From positions 19,377 through 83,376 of the forward strand of contig JAJPOQ010000055.1 of the NCBI GenBank assembly GCA_021232515.1: a stretch of 64,000 nucleotides of DNA, given 5' to 3'. Positions 1-8,887 of the stretch are shown in pieces (the first letter of the stretch is position 1; each line of letters starts with the position of its first letter). Both the position numbers and the translations under genes were made by a program. Below the pieces are notes generated by a model that saw nothing but the letters and a program-made list of their open reading frames with translations, did no database searches and was not told the origin of the DNA. The DNA comes from Lentisphaeraceae bacterium. Its GTDB lineage: Bacteria; Verrucomicrobiota; Lentisphaeria; Lentisphaerales; Lentisphaeraceae.

Positions 1-1
1 T

Positions 2-2482
2 CTTCGTTATCAGAGCTATGAGCATCAAAATAGAATAAAAAGTAGTTCTGTTTATGGTTACTCAGGTGCGCGTATCGATCTTATACCACATCAACTTTAC
101 GTTGCCTCTCAAGTGACCTCTAGAAAGAATCCACGCGTACTACTATCAGATGAAGTCGGTCTTGGTAAGACGATTGAAGCTGGCTTAGTTCTGCATCGTA
201 AAATTTTAACCGGTGCAGTGACCCGCGTTTTAGTGATAGTTCCTGAGTCGCTTGTTCATCAGTGGTTTGTTGAGATGTTCCGTAAGTTCAATCTTTGGTT
301 CACGATTATGGATGAAGAGCGCTGTAAAGCAGTGACTCAGTTTGATGAATCGGTTAACCCTTTCCTACAGGATCAGTTAGTTATTGCTAGTCAGGAGTTA
401 CTTCTAGAGAAGCCTGAGTGGGGTATGCGTGCTGTTCAGGGTGAATGGGACTTGACGGTTATTGATGAAGCTCACCATATAGAGTGGCACCCTGAAAAGA
501 GTTCTCCAGAGTATGAACTGGCTTCAGGTATATGTAATGGCTCAAAGGGAGTTTTACTTCTGACGGCGACTCCAGAACAGCTGGGCGAAGAAAGTCACTT
601 TGCTCGTTTAAGACTTCTAGATCCGGATAAGTTTCACGACTTACAAAAGTTCCTGAATGAAGTTGAGGATGACCGCCAAACAGCAGCGGCAGCAAGATCC
701 CTTATGTCAGGGAAGAAAGTATCAGCTTCAGAGAAGAAGCTTTTAAAAGAAGTTTTAGAGGGTGAAGCAAAGCTGGCTGAGTGGCTTAAAGAGCCAGAAA
801 AGAATAGAGACAGTATTTTAGACGCACTCGTCGACAGGCACGGTCCAGGTCGAATGATTTTTAGAAATACGCGTCGAATCATGAAAAACTTTCCGGAAAG
901 AAAACTTCAAATACATAAGTTCTCATTGCCTCAAAGCTATAAAGAGTACTTATCAGATGCAGTCTTGGAGTCACTACAAGATCTTAAAGAGTTTGTCGAT
1001 ACTCATGCCATTCGCGAAAAGTTCTCAAATGATCCTCGAATCGAATGGTTAGTAAACTTCCTTCAGAAGAATAATGATGAGAAAGTTCTTTTCATATGTT
1101 CGACAAGAGAGAAAGCAGAAAAGATTGAAGCTGCTTTTCAAAGTTTAAGTGGAAGAAAGACGGTTCTGTTTCATGAAGGTATGAGTCTCATGCAACGGGA
1201 TAAGAATGCAGTTTACTTTGCTGATGAAAACGGCGCCCAAATCATGTTCTGTTCAGAAATAGGCAGTGAAGGTCGAAATTTCCAATTTGCTCATAATTTG
1301 ATCCTTTGGGATTTACCCATTCAACCAGGTTTACTTGAGCAGCGTATCGGTCGACTTGATCGCATAGGTCAAACAGAGACTGTTAAGATTCATGTACCAT
1401 TCTTTGAAGAAACTAGCCAGGAAGCTCTTCTACGCTTTTATCATGAAGGTTTAAATGCATTTGAGCAATCGCTTCAAGGAGAAGTTGTTTTCAGAGAGAT
1501 AATGGAAACTGAGTTTCTAGAGTTGTTGATAAATAAAGAATTCTCAGGAAGCAAGTATCAAGCTTTCTTGAAAGAATTGGCGATCAAGTCAGAAGCGGTG
1601 CGTAGTAAGATCCTTGAAGGCCGAGATGCTTTACTTGAGTACAATTCATTTAGAGAAGACAAAGCGACTTACCTCGTCAATGAAATAGCCGAGAAAGATG
1701 AAGACCATCAATTAGAAACTTATCTGGAAGATGCTTTTGACTACTTCGGTATACTGCATGAAGAAATGAGCCCGGCTATATGGAAGATTGCTCCAGGACC
1801 AAATATGATTACAGACGCTTTACCTGCGATTCTCCCAGAGGGGCAGATGATGAGCCTGCGTCGCCAAAAAGCCTTGCACGATGAACAGATGATGTTTTTG
1901 AACTGGGAGCATCCACTCGTTGGCGGGATGATCGATCAGTTACTTGGTAGTGAGAAGGGAAATGCTTCCTTTGCCTTATACAAAGATGAGGATTCAAGAA
2001 CTCTACTTTTAGAGACTGTTTTTGTACTAGAGTCTACAGCTGCTCCAGATTTACAGGTGTTCAGGTACCTTCCAGCAACGCCTATTCGTTTAGTTATGAA
2101 TCATAAGATGGAGGATTTAACTGCAGAATTCCCATTTGAAGACCTAATTGAAGAGCTCGAAGACGGCGAACCTCATAAAGTTTTAGATGTCCCTCAGGTA
2201 GTTGATCAGCTAATTCCTGCAATGCTTGAAACGAGTCGAGAGCAGGTTGAGGGTATAAAAGAGCAGATTTTGGCGGAAAGTATTAAAAAAATGCAAATCA
2301 CCGAAGAAGAGGGGATTCAGCGCTTAAAAGAGCTCGCGAAAATCAACCCTGCGGTGTCCGCGGAAGAAATTCAAATACTTGAGAATCAAAAGAATAAGTT
2401 GACTGAAGCCTTGTCTCGTTCGACGCTTCGTTTGGACGCTGTGAGATTCATCTGGAAAGGTTCAGAAACTTACTTTGGTTAA
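2..2482 (+). CDS. rapA: RapA-like SNF2-family RNA polymerase-associated helicase, 5' end cut by window
   Basis: The reading frame is open to the first base of the window, so the N terminus (Tudor-like region in RapA) lies outside; the visible part is 826 residues against 968 for E. coli RapA. Just inside is a GARIDLIPHQ motif, then Walker A DEVGLGKT (about residues 50-57), DEAHH (about 464-478 in bases), and the C-terminal helicase lobe with GSEGRNFQ and QRIGRLDRIGQ (arginine finger region). The rest matches the RapA C-terminal region in length. RapA is an ATP-dependent translocase that recycles RNA polymerase. A GTG at 113 is in frame but lies between the HQLY motif and the Walker A motif, so it is not the true start. 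The nearest downstream gene is the tRNA; no terminator is obvious between them. Confidence 0.88.
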   Translation, partial: LRYQSYEHQNRIKSSSVYGYSGARIDLIPHQLYVASQVTSRKNPRVLLSDEVGLGKTIEAGLVLHRKILTGAVTRVLVIVPESLVHQWFVEMFRKFNLWFTIMDEERCKAVTQFDESVNPFLQDQLVIASQELLLEKPEWGMRAVQGEWDLTVIDEAHHIEWHPEKSSPEYELASGICNGSKGVLLLTATPEQLGEESHFARLRLLDPDKFHDLQKFLNEVEDDRQTAAAARSLMSGKKVSASEKKLLKEVLEGEAKLAEWLKEPEKNRDSILDALVDRHGPGRMIFRNTRRIMKNFPERKLQIHKFSLPQSYKEYLSDAVLESLQDLKEFVDTHAIREKFSNDPRIEWLVNFLQKNNDEKVLFICSTREKAEKIEAAFQSLSGRKTVLFHEGMSLMQRDKNAVYFADENGAQIMFCSEIGSEGRNFQFAHNLILWDLPIQPGLLEQRIGRLDRIGQTETVKIHVPFFEETSQEALLRFYHEGLNAFEQSLQGEVVFREIMETEFLELLINKEFSGSKYQAFLKELAIKSEAVRSKILEGRDALLEYNSFREDKATYLVNEIAEKDEDHQLETYLEDAFDYFGILHEEMSPAIWKIAPGPNMITDALPAILPEGQMMSLRRQKALHDEQMMFLNWEHPLVGGMIDQLLGSEKGNASFALYKDEDSRTLLLETVFVLESTAAPDLQVFRYLPATPIRLVMNHKMEDLTAEFPFEDLIEELEDGEPHKVLDVPQVVDQLIPAMLETSREQVEGIKEQILAESIKKMQITEEEGIQRLKELAKINPAVSAEEIQILENQKNKLTEALSRSTLRLDAVRFIWKGSETYFG

Positions 2483-2521
2483 GAAATAAAAATATTTACT
2501 TAAAAAACTTAAAATAGTCGA

Positions 2522-2549
2522 TTGACAAGGTCACAAACAAGACTATTTT
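2522..2549 (+). promoter_or_regulatory. Putative sigma-70 promoter of tRNA-Phe
   Basis: TTGACA at 2522-2527, a 16-base spacer, and TATTTT at 2544-2549. It lies about 30 bases before the mature tRNA. The same arrangement (TTGACA, 16 bases, TATTTT) occurs before ilvC in this window, which supports both calls. Confidence 0.6.
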
Positions 2550-2578
2550 CTGCACGTGTTCGACCTACAAGACACGTC

Positions 2579-2651
<73 letters not shown>

Positions 2652-2657
2652 CTCAAG

Positions 2658-2688
2658 CCCTGAAGTAGAAATACTTCAGGGTTTTTTT
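2658..2688 (+). terminator. Rho-independent terminator after tRNA-Phe
   Basis: A perfect 10-base-pair stem (CCCTGAAGTA / TACTTCAGGG) with a GAAA tetraloop at 2668-2671, followed by seven T residues (2682-2688). Confidence 0.93.
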
Positions 2689-2701
2689 GTGTACTGCTAG
2701 T

Positions 2702-3976
2702 TTATCCAGAAACTTCTGAAAGCAGTTTATCATCTTCACTCCTAATCGTCTTATCCTTAAATAAGAAGACAAAGAGAAAAAGAACTATTGTCAGAAGAAT
2801 AACAGGCAACAACCAGAACGTTTGAAAGTTTTGGTGAGTTGGAGAACTTCCAACAACCTGATTGTAGATAATTCCAGAGAAAATTTGGGCACTGAGAAGA
2901 AAACCAATTCCTTGTGTGAAAACTGTCAAAAGGGCTTGAGCTTGAGCTCTTACTTCTGATTTAACTATTTTATCAATGTAGAGATAACCGGATATAAAAA
3001 CAAAGTCGTAAGCGAATCCATGCAATACAACTCCCACCGTAAGCATCGCACCGATCTGTAAACTGAATTGAGAGGATTCGGATAGTATGCCTGCAGCCCC
3101 AGAGAATACTAGGTAACGAAGAATCCATGAGCTTATACCTATGATCATCGTCCACTTAATGCCAAACTTTTTAATGAAGAAAGGCAATATCAATGACAAA
3201 ACAAAGAGCTCGGTTATTTGGCCAAGAGTTAGGAATGCGCCAGGGTGGTCAATACCAGCGTGTCCTAGAAAAGTAGCGCCATTTGCCCAGTAGGGCATCA
3301 TCCCTATACAAACTAAAAATGACGCTAGCATGAAAATAGTAAATTTAAAATTTTTAAAGTATGGGAAAACCTTAATTCCTAGGAGATCCCCGATAGCGAC
3401 TTTTTTATTTTCTGAGGTCGGTATTGTATGTGGAAGTAAGAAAGAGAATATACCTGTAAGTATTGAAGAAACTGCAGCGATGTAAAACTGAATAACGCTT
3501 GTATCGGCCATGAGAAATGCGCTCATAAATAAACCAGCCAGAATCCAACCTAAAGTTGCAAAGACTCGAACTCTGGGATAGGACTTTTCAGGATCATTTA
3601 AGTGGGTTAGGCATATTGTGTTAGATAAACCCAGAGTTGGCATGAAGCATAAAGCGTGCAAGAAAATAAACGTTAGGAATAGTGTGGCAGAATCGACTGA
3701 TGCGAACTGTGGAACTATTGCCATAAATACTCCACCGACAACTAACAATAAGGCTTGTAGTTTTTCTGCATTCATAAAGCGATCTGCAAAAGCTCCCATA
3801 AAGCATGGAGTGACTATTGCTGCTAGAGGAGTAGATGAGTAAGCCCAGCCAATATATTCGCCCATTCCTTTTTCAAGCATAAAAAAACCAATGGTAGCAT
3901 ACCAAGAGCCCCAGGTGAAAAAGATACCAAACATGGTAATGCTTAGTTTGGTAAATATTTTTAATTCGTTTTTCAT
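2702..3976 (-). CDS. MFS transporter, nucleoside:H+ symporter (NupG) type
   Basis: A 424-residue polytopic membrane protein with about twelve hydrophobic segments, the usual major facilitator size. The N terminus reads FFTWGSWYATIGFFM, close to the FFIWGSW start of NupG/XapB nucleoside:proton symporters, and a GAFADRF motif sits in the first cytoplasmic loop as in the MFS signature. Expected role is proton-coupled uptake of nucleosides across the inner membrane; the exact substrate cannot be read from sequence. The ATG start at 3976 follows AAGGAA at good spacing. It is a single gene convergent with the tRNA, with a 480-base intergenic region upstream. Confidence 0.75.
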   Translation of the reverse strand: MKNELKIFTKLSITMFGIFFTWGSWYATIGFFMLEKGMGEYIGWAYSSTPLAAIVTPCFMGAFADRFMNAEKLQALLLVVGGVFMAIVPQFASVDSATLFLTFIFLHALCFMPTLGLSNTICLTHLNDPEKSYPRVRVFATLGWILAGLFMSAFLMADTSVIQFYIAAVSSILTGIFSFLLPHTIPTSENKKVAIGDLLGIKVFPYFKNFKFTIFMLASFLVCIGMMPYWANGATFLGHAGIDHPGAFLTLGQITELFVLSLILPFFIKKFGIKWTMIIGISSWILRYLVFSGAAGILSESSQFSLQIGAMLTVGVVLHGFAYDFVFISGYLYIDKIVKSEVRAQAQALLTVFTQGIGFLLSAQIFSGIIYNQVVGSSPTHQNFQTFWLLPVILLTIVLFLFVFLFKDKTIRSEDDKLLSEVSG

Positions 3977-4230
3977 ATTTTTCCTTATAAGTACAATGAG
4001 TTTAGGTAATTCGACTTTATAATATCACTATGTTATTATAAAAGAAATATCTTACTCTTTAAGAAATGAAGAATAATGGAAATTTAATCTAAAAAATAAG
4101 CTTGAGAGTAGAGGACATTTGGTTGAATTCTTAAGCTAAAAAGAATGTACTTGTGTAAATTATAGCTTCATGTCTGTTTGGATAATTAAGAATATCAGTA
4201 CCTGACTTCGGCATTATGCTTCTAAGGGTA

Positions 4231-4249
4231 TGAAGTAGAAATACTTCAG
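4231..4249. repeat. Second copy of the tRNA-Phe terminator hairpin
   Basis: Nineteen bases (TGAAGTAGAAATACTTCAG) are identical to 2661-2679, forming a 7-base-pair stem with a GAAA loop. Unlike the tRNA copy, the flanks do not extend the stem and there is no T-tract (GAGGTTTC follows), so it is unlikely to terminate well. No tRNA remnant is visible before it. Confidence 0.6.
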
Positions 4250-4373
4250 AGGTTTCATGAAAATTTTCTTAAAACTGTCATTAATTATCATTTTATTTCG
4301 TCTAATAACTATGAGAATATTAGGATATCACTGATTTTACTCACAATTAAGATGTTTGGCATTTATGCTCCTG

Positions 4374-4401
4374 TTGACTTCGTATACAGGACGACTATAA
4401 T
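4374..4401 (+). promoter_or_regulatory. Putative sigma-70 promoter of the cytochrome c gene
   Basis: TTGACT at 4374-4379 and a consensus TATAAT at 4396-4401 with a 16-base spacer. The start codon of the next gene is about 55 bases downstream, leaving a leader of about 48 bases with AAGGA before the ATG. Confidence 0.7.
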
Positions 4402-4456
4402 AAGTGCTCACTGAACATTAGGAACAATGTTAATCAAACAAAAGGACTGAACGAAC

Positions 4457-4852
4457 ATGAGAAAGTTCATCTTTGGCACAGCAGCAATGTTGACTGCTAT
4501 CTCCCTACAAGCAGGTGTTGATTTCGATAAAGATATCAAACCAGTTCTAGAAAGCCGTTGCGTTAAATGTCACGGTGCAAAAAAGCAGAAAGGTGAATAC
4601 CGCCTTAGTAATGCAAAAGATATCCTTAAAGCTGGTGATTCTGAAGAAACACCACTTGTTGCTGGTAAACCTGATGCAAGTTACATTATAAAACTTATCT
4701 CAATGACAGATGATGATGATGATGTTATGCCTCCTAAGGGCGGTACTCTTACTAAAGATCAAGTTGCTAAATTTAAGCAATGGGTCAAAGAAGGTGCTAA
4801 GTTTCCTGCAGGCGTAGAGCTTAAAGACACTTCTAAGAAGAAAATGAAATAA
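4457..4852 (+). CDS. Small exported planctomycete-type cytochrome c (PSCyt1 domain)
   Basis: 131 residues with an N-terminal signal peptide (MRKFIFGTAAMLTAISLQA) and one haem motif CVKCH at residues 35-39, in the context RCVKCHGAKKQKGEYRLSN that marks the planctomycete cytochrome C domain. A conserved VMPPKGG motif near residue 92 probably supplies the distal side of the haem pocket. Such domains usually sit at the N terminus of large DUF1553 or DUF1592 proteins; here it is a stand-alone protein just upstream of one. It has its own promoter and terminator, so it may be expressed at a different level from the downstream gene pair. Likely periplasmic electron carrier; partner unknown. Confidence 0.85.
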   Translation: MRKFIFGTAAMLTAISLQAGVDFDKDIKPVLESRCVKCHGAKKQKGEYRLSNAKDILKAGDSEETPLVAGKPDASYIIKLISMTDDDDDVMPPKGGTLTKDQVAKFKQWVKEGAKFPAGVELKDTSKKKMK

Positions 4853-4874
4853 TCATTTTCCGATCATAGTTTTC

Positions 4875-4907
4875 AAATGCCGATTCGAAAGAGTCGGCAT
4901 TTTTTTT
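4875..4907 (+). terminator. Rho-independent terminator after cytochrome gene
   Basis: Stem AAATGCCGATTC (4875-4886) / GAGTCGGCATTT (4891-4902) with one T-G pair, GAAA tetraloop at 4887-4890 and a run of T residues to 4907. Confidence 0.92.
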
Positions 4908-5110
4908 GTTTTGTTCGTAAAAATCAGCGTGGGATTTGTTTATAATTCTTATTTATAAATAGCTGATTGTTGTGTAAATATTGTGTATGAAACTAGTCGA
5001 GTATCTATCTTGACTCTTTATTTCCTGCAGTCATAAAGCTCTTGTGTATTTTTTGTAATATTTATTGTCTTGAAGGTTATTCTATTCTAGACAGTGTGTA
5101 TGGAGAACTT

Positions 5111-7507
5111 ATGATAAACAAAATAATGTTGCTTTTATCCTTTTGCTGCTTATCAGCATTCTCGTTGGAGAAAGTAAAAATCGATTTCAATCAAGTAAAA
5201 CCCTTTGTAGAAAAATACTGCTATGATTGTCATGGCGACGGTGTTGATAAAGGTGGTTTTGACTTTGATAAATTAGGCAAAGATCTTTCCGATCCAGCTA
5301 TATTCTTTAAGTGGGAACAAGTACTTGAAAGAGCTATCTCTGGAGAAATGCCTCCTAAGAAAAAGAAGAAGCGTCCAAGCTCTAAAGATCTAGAGAGCTT
5401 TGAGCATCATCTATCTCCAAGTCTTTTTAGGGTTCATTCCGCTAAGAAAGGGACAATCCTTAGACGACTGAATAATCAAGAATATGAAAATACACTAAAT
5501 GACGTTTTTGGTACCAACTTAAAAATAGCGGAACAGTTACCAGAAGATGGGCGTTCTCATGAGTTTGATACGGTAGGTAAAGCCCTCGGTATATCTATGG
5601 CTCAAATGCAGAAGTATATAGAAGTCGCTCGTTTTGTCGTTGATGAGTCCATCGCAGAATGGAGTACAGCTCCAAAAGCAGAGACAAAGACTGTAAGTTT
5701 TTTAGATAGTAAAAGCGATGTTAAAAAGTTCATTGGTGAGGTTTGGAAAAAACTTCCGGACAACTCAGTAGTTCGTTTTGAGAAGTTAGGTTACCCTTCA
5801 GGTAAAATAGGTAGCTCAAGAATACGCAAACCAGGTCTTTATAGCATTCAAGTAAATGGTTATGCTCATCAGTCAGATATACCTGTTAGATTTTCTGTGT
5901 CTGCGTCTAAACATGACAAAGGTTCAACTCCACGAGTTTTTGGTTATTACTCTTTTCCTCCAGAGAAATCGAGTATTGAGATAAGCGCATATTTATACGA
6001 TGGCGAAATGATCACTATTGAGCCTTATGGAATAAAGGATAAGGAGCGCAATGAACGCAAGAAGAATAAAACTCCTATCGAAGCTTACAAAGGTCCCGGT
6101 CTAGCGATTACCAATGTAGTTATGAATGGTCCTCTTTATTCTGATTATCCTAGCCCTGGACATAAACTTCTTTTTACTGGCGTCAAACGCATCGAGCAAG
6201 AGCCTGGTAACCCCAAAGATAAGAAGAAGTCATGGTATCGCCCTAAATTTAAAGTAGAGGTCTCAGATGAAGCGGCGGCGGCTCGTTTAGCGCTGAATAC
6301 CTTATCTAAAAAACTTATTCGTAAAGACAGTGTAAAGCTCGATCCATACATGAGTTTGTTTCAGCAGGAGCGCAAATTAGGCGAAACTTATGAGGAGTCT
6401 TTAAAGACGGCAGTTGTAGCTCTTCTAAGTTCCACAGACTTCCTATACTTTCATGAGAAGCAAGGAGCTTTAAGTAGCTTAGCAATTGCTGGTCGCCTTT
6501 CATACTTTTTAAATAGAACCGTCCCAGATGAGCATTTGAAAAAAGCAGACCTGACTAAGGAAAAGGAAAGAAATAAACAGTTTGAACGCTTGATGAAAGA
6601 TGAAAAGTTTGAGCGCTTCATTACAGACTTTACTGATGCATGGTTGAATCTAAGAGAAATGGATTTTACCGCACCAGATAAACGCCTTTTCCCAGAGTAT
6701 GATGAATACTTACGCTACTCCATGCCGCTTGAGACGACAGAGTTTTTAAGAACGATGATTCAAGAAAACTTACCGATAAAGAACTTTATAAAGTCGGACT
6801 TTTTGTTGCTGAATGATCGCCTAGCAAGTCACTATGGCATTTCAGGAGTAAATGGCACCAAGTTTCGTAAAGTCACTTTACCGCAAGATAGTTTGAGAGG
6901 TGGCCTTTTGACACAGAGTAGCATTCTGAAGGTTTCTGCAAATGGCACCAACTCATCGCCAGTTGTTCGAGGCATCTGGGTTATGGAAAGACTTCTCGGT
7001 AAAGAACCACCACCGCCACCACCAGGAGTTCCTGGAGTTGAACCAGATACTCGTGGAGCAACTACACTGCGCGAATTGTTAGCGAAGCACAGTTCTCTTC
7101 AAAGTTGTCAGGGGTGTCACTCGCGAATCGACCCTTTGGGTTTTGCCCTTGAAGAGTTTAATCCAATTGGCGGTCATAGAACTTACTACCGTGCTACGGC
7201 AGGTAAAGGCAAAAAGATTTCGGGTACACGTTATAGAATTGGTCCGGACGTCGACTCTTCAGGCGAAATGCCAGATGGAGCAAGTTTTAAAGGCTATAAA
7301 GGTTTTCGAGACTATATGGTCACTAAGCCAGATCTTTTAGCTGAAGCGTTTGTTGGTAAACTACTGACTTTCTCTACAGGACGTAACATGGGGTTCTCCG
7401 ATGAGCCTGAGATAAAAGCTATCGTCAAAGAAGCCTCTAAAAAAGGCTATCGCGTTAAGGATATCTTTAAACTAGTAATTAATTCACGTATATTTTTGTC
7501 GAAGTAG
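5111..7507 (+). CDS. Exported DUF1587/DUF1592/DUF1588/DUF1585 cytochrome c-like protein
   Basis: 798 residues from the ATG at 5111, chosen over an in-frame TTG at 5042 because GGAG precedes it and a signal peptide (MINKIMLLLSFCCLSAFS) begins there. A first haem motif CYDCH is at residues 37-41 (PSCyt1-like); then an NQEYENTLNDVFG motif (DUF1587), the long DUF1592 region, a proline-rich EPPPPPPGVPG segment, a second CxxCH (CQGCH, about residue 666) in CHSRIDPLGFALEEFNPIG (DUF1588), and a C-terminal LLTFSTGR segment (DUF1585). This domain order is typical of Planctomycetota, Verrucomicrobiota and Lentisphaerota proteins of unknown biochemical role. The DUF1552 gene starts 11 bases after it, the classic pairing, so the two form an operon. 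Confidence 0.88.
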   Translation: MINKIMLLLSFCCLSAFSLEKVKIDFNQVKPFVEKYCYDCHGDGVDKGGFDFDKLGKDLSDPAIFFKWEQVLERAISGEMPPKKKKKRPSSKDLESFEHHLSPSLFRVHSAKKGTILRRLNNQEYENTLNDVFGTNLKIAEQLPEDGRSHEFDTVGKALGISMAQMQKYIEVARFVVDESIAEWSTAPKAETKTVSFLDSKSDVKKFIGEVWKKLPDNSVVRFEKLGYPSGKIGSSRIRKPGLYSIQVNGYAHQSDIPVRFSVSASKHDKGSTPRVFGYYSFPPEKSSIEISAYLYDGEMITIEPYGIKDKERNERKKNKTPIEAYKGPGLAITNVVMNGPLYSDYPSPGHKLLFTGVKRIEQEPGNPKDKKKSWYRPKFKVEVSDEAAAARLALNTLSKKLIRKDSVKLDPYMSLFQQERKLGETYEESLKTAVVALLSSTDFLYFHEKQGALSSLAIAGRLSYFLNRTVPDEHLKKADLTKEKERNKQFERLMKDEKFERFITDFTDAWLNLREMDFTAPDKRLFPEYDEYLRYSMPLETTEFLRTMIQENLPIKNFIKSDFLLLNDRLASHYGISGVNGTKFRKVTLPQDSLRGGLLTQSSILKVSANGTNSSPVVRGIWVMERLLGKEPPPPPPGVPGVEPDTRGATTLRELLAKHSSLQSCQGCHSRIDPLGFALEEFNPIGGHRTYYRATAGKGKKISGTRYRIGPDVDSSGEMPDGASFKGYKGFRDYMVTKPDLLAEAFVGKLLTFSTGRNMGFSDEPEIKAIVKEASKKGYRVKDIFKLVINSRIFLSK

Positions 7508-7518
7508 GAGCTAAACAC

Positions 7519-8817
7519 ATGTCATATATATCAACGAAAAAGAAGATCGACCGCCGTACAATGCTTAAGGGTACTGGCGTTTCTATGGCCTTACCTTTTT
7601 TAGGTGCTATGCTTCCAGCGTTTCAGACGAAAGCAGCATCTAAAAAGTCTCAGGCTCCTAAAAGGTTTATTGCTGCTCAAGCTCCTCTAGGTTTTCATAT
7701 GCCTTACTTTACTCCTGAGAAGGCCGGCAAAGACTACGACTTACCAGAGTATTTAAAGCTTATAAAAGATCATCGAAATGATTTTACTATATTCTCTGGA
7801 TTCTGTCACCCAAATCAAAATGGCGCCAATGGTCACTCATCGGGTTTGACTTGGTTGACGTCTGTTGAAAGACCAGGATTGGCCGGCTTTAAAAATAGAA
7901 TTTCTATAGATCAGGTTATGGCTGCTAAGATAGGCGCGGCTACTCGTTACCAGTTTATGAACCTTTCTGCTTCAGGAGGTCATTCACTATCATGGACCGC
8001 AAATGGTGTTTCTATTCCTTATGATCCATCTCCAGTAAAAGTCTTTAAGAAGTTATTTGTCGATCAATCAAAAGACCAAATTAAAAAAGACGAGAAGAAT
8101 TTACTGAAGAATAAAAGTATCCTCGATACAGTTATGCAGCCCGCAAAAGATTTAGAGAAGACTCTGGGGAATGAAGATCGACAGAAGTTGGAAGAGTATT
8201 TGTCTTCTGTTAGAGCTTTGGAGATACGTCTTGAGCAAAATAAGGACTGGGTTAACAAGCCTAAGCCCAAAGTAGACTTTACTGTGAAGAATGATCCAGA
8301 TAAGCATGGCGTGATAGAGAAGCAGAGACTTTTCTATGAATTGATGGCGCTGGCCTTACAGACTGACTCAACTCGTGTTATGACCTACTCTCTAGGTTCT
8401 TTAAGTGCTCCTATAGCAAATCTTGACGGTGTGAAAAATGATTGGCATAACCTTTCCCACCATGGTAAAGATCCAGCTAAGATTGCTGAATTAAAAATTG
8501 TTGAGGATGCCGAGTTCGTAGAGTTTAATCGATTCTTGAATAGAGTGAAAAGTATGAAAGAAGGGAATGGAAACGTTCTAGATAATACGGCGATACTTTT
8601 TGGCTCAAACTTAGGAAGTGCGGCGTCTCACAACTGGCATAACTTGCCAATCATGATTGCAGGCGGCGGATTTAAGCATGGTAGTCACATTGTTCACGAT
8701 AGTAAAAATAATACTAACTTAGCCAATCTGTTTGTACCTCTCTTAAATCATATGGGAGTGGAAGTGGATCGCTTTGGAACTAGTACGAGTTCTTCAGTAG
8801 AAGGTTTTTCGATTTAG
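7519..8817 (+). CDS. DUF1552 protein with Tat signal
   Basis: 432 residues. The N terminus IDRRTMLKGTGVSMALPFLGA (twin arginine at 12-13) is a Tat signal, implying export in a folded state, perhaps with a cofactor. The body carries the DUF1552 features ASGGHS, TRVMTYSLG, WHNLSHHG and a C-terminal TAILFGSNLG...HNWHNLPI region. It belongs to the alkaline-phosphatase-like superfamily neighbourhood of DUF1501/DUF1552 proteins; enzymatic role unknown. It follows the DUF1592/DUF1588 cytochrome with an AGGAG ribosome site in the 11-base gap, and co-occurrence of the two families is well known, suggesting one extracytoplasmic redox complex. Confidence 0.87.
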   Translation: MSYISTKKKIDRRTMLKGTGVSMALPFLGAMLPAFQTKAASKKSQAPKRFIAAQAPLGFHMPYFTPEKAGKDYDLPEYLKLIKDHRNDFTIFSGFCHPNQNGANGHSSGLTWLTSVERPGLAGFKNRISIDQVMAAKIGAATRYQFMNLSASGGHSLSWTANGVSIPYDPSPVKVFKKLFVDQSKDQIKKDEKNLLKNKSILDTVMQPAKDLEKTLGNEDRQKLEEYLSSVRALEIRLEQNKDWVNKPKPKVDFTVKNDPDKHGVIEKQRLFYELMALALQTDSTRVMTYSLGSLSAPIANLDGVKNDWHNLSHHGKDPAKIAELKIVEDAEFVEFNRFLNRVKSMKEGNGNVLDNTAILFGSNLGSAASHNWHNLPIMIAGGGFKHGSHIVHDSKNNTNLANLFVPLLNHMGVEVDRFGTSTSSSVEGFSI

Positions 8818-8840
8818 TATTTAACGACAAATTTATGCAA

Positions 8841-8873
8841 AAAAAAAGCTCGGTGATTAAACCGAGCTTTTTT
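8841..8873. terminator. Bidirectional rho-independent terminator
   Basis: Stem AGCTCGGT (8847-8854) / ACCGAGCT (8861-8868) flanked by an A-run at 8841-8847 and a T-run at 8868-8873. It lies between the convergent DUF1552 and PhoD-like genes and can serve both. Confidence 0.88.
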
Positions 8874-8887
8874 ATTCTATAAAGTTA

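Larger units (their letters stand above)
3977..4456. other. 480-base intergenic region between divergent genes
   Basis: AT-rich stretch between the MFS gene and the cytochrome gene. It holds a second copy of the tRNA-terminator hairpin (4231-4249) and a strong promoter (4374-4401), each listed separately. No supported ORF, tRNA or other repeat was seen here. Confidence 0.6.

Noticed and set aside
113..115. GTG start for the first gene
   Set aside because: The frame is open to the window edge and a conserved RapA motif (IPHQLY) lies upstream of this codon.
4231..4249. Second tRNA gene or terminator
   Set aside because: Only the hairpin is duplicated; no cloverleaf precedes it and there is no T-run.
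5042..5044. TTG start of the DUF1592 protein
   Set aside because: It would add 23 residues before a clear signal peptide; the ATG at 5111 has GGAG at good spacing.
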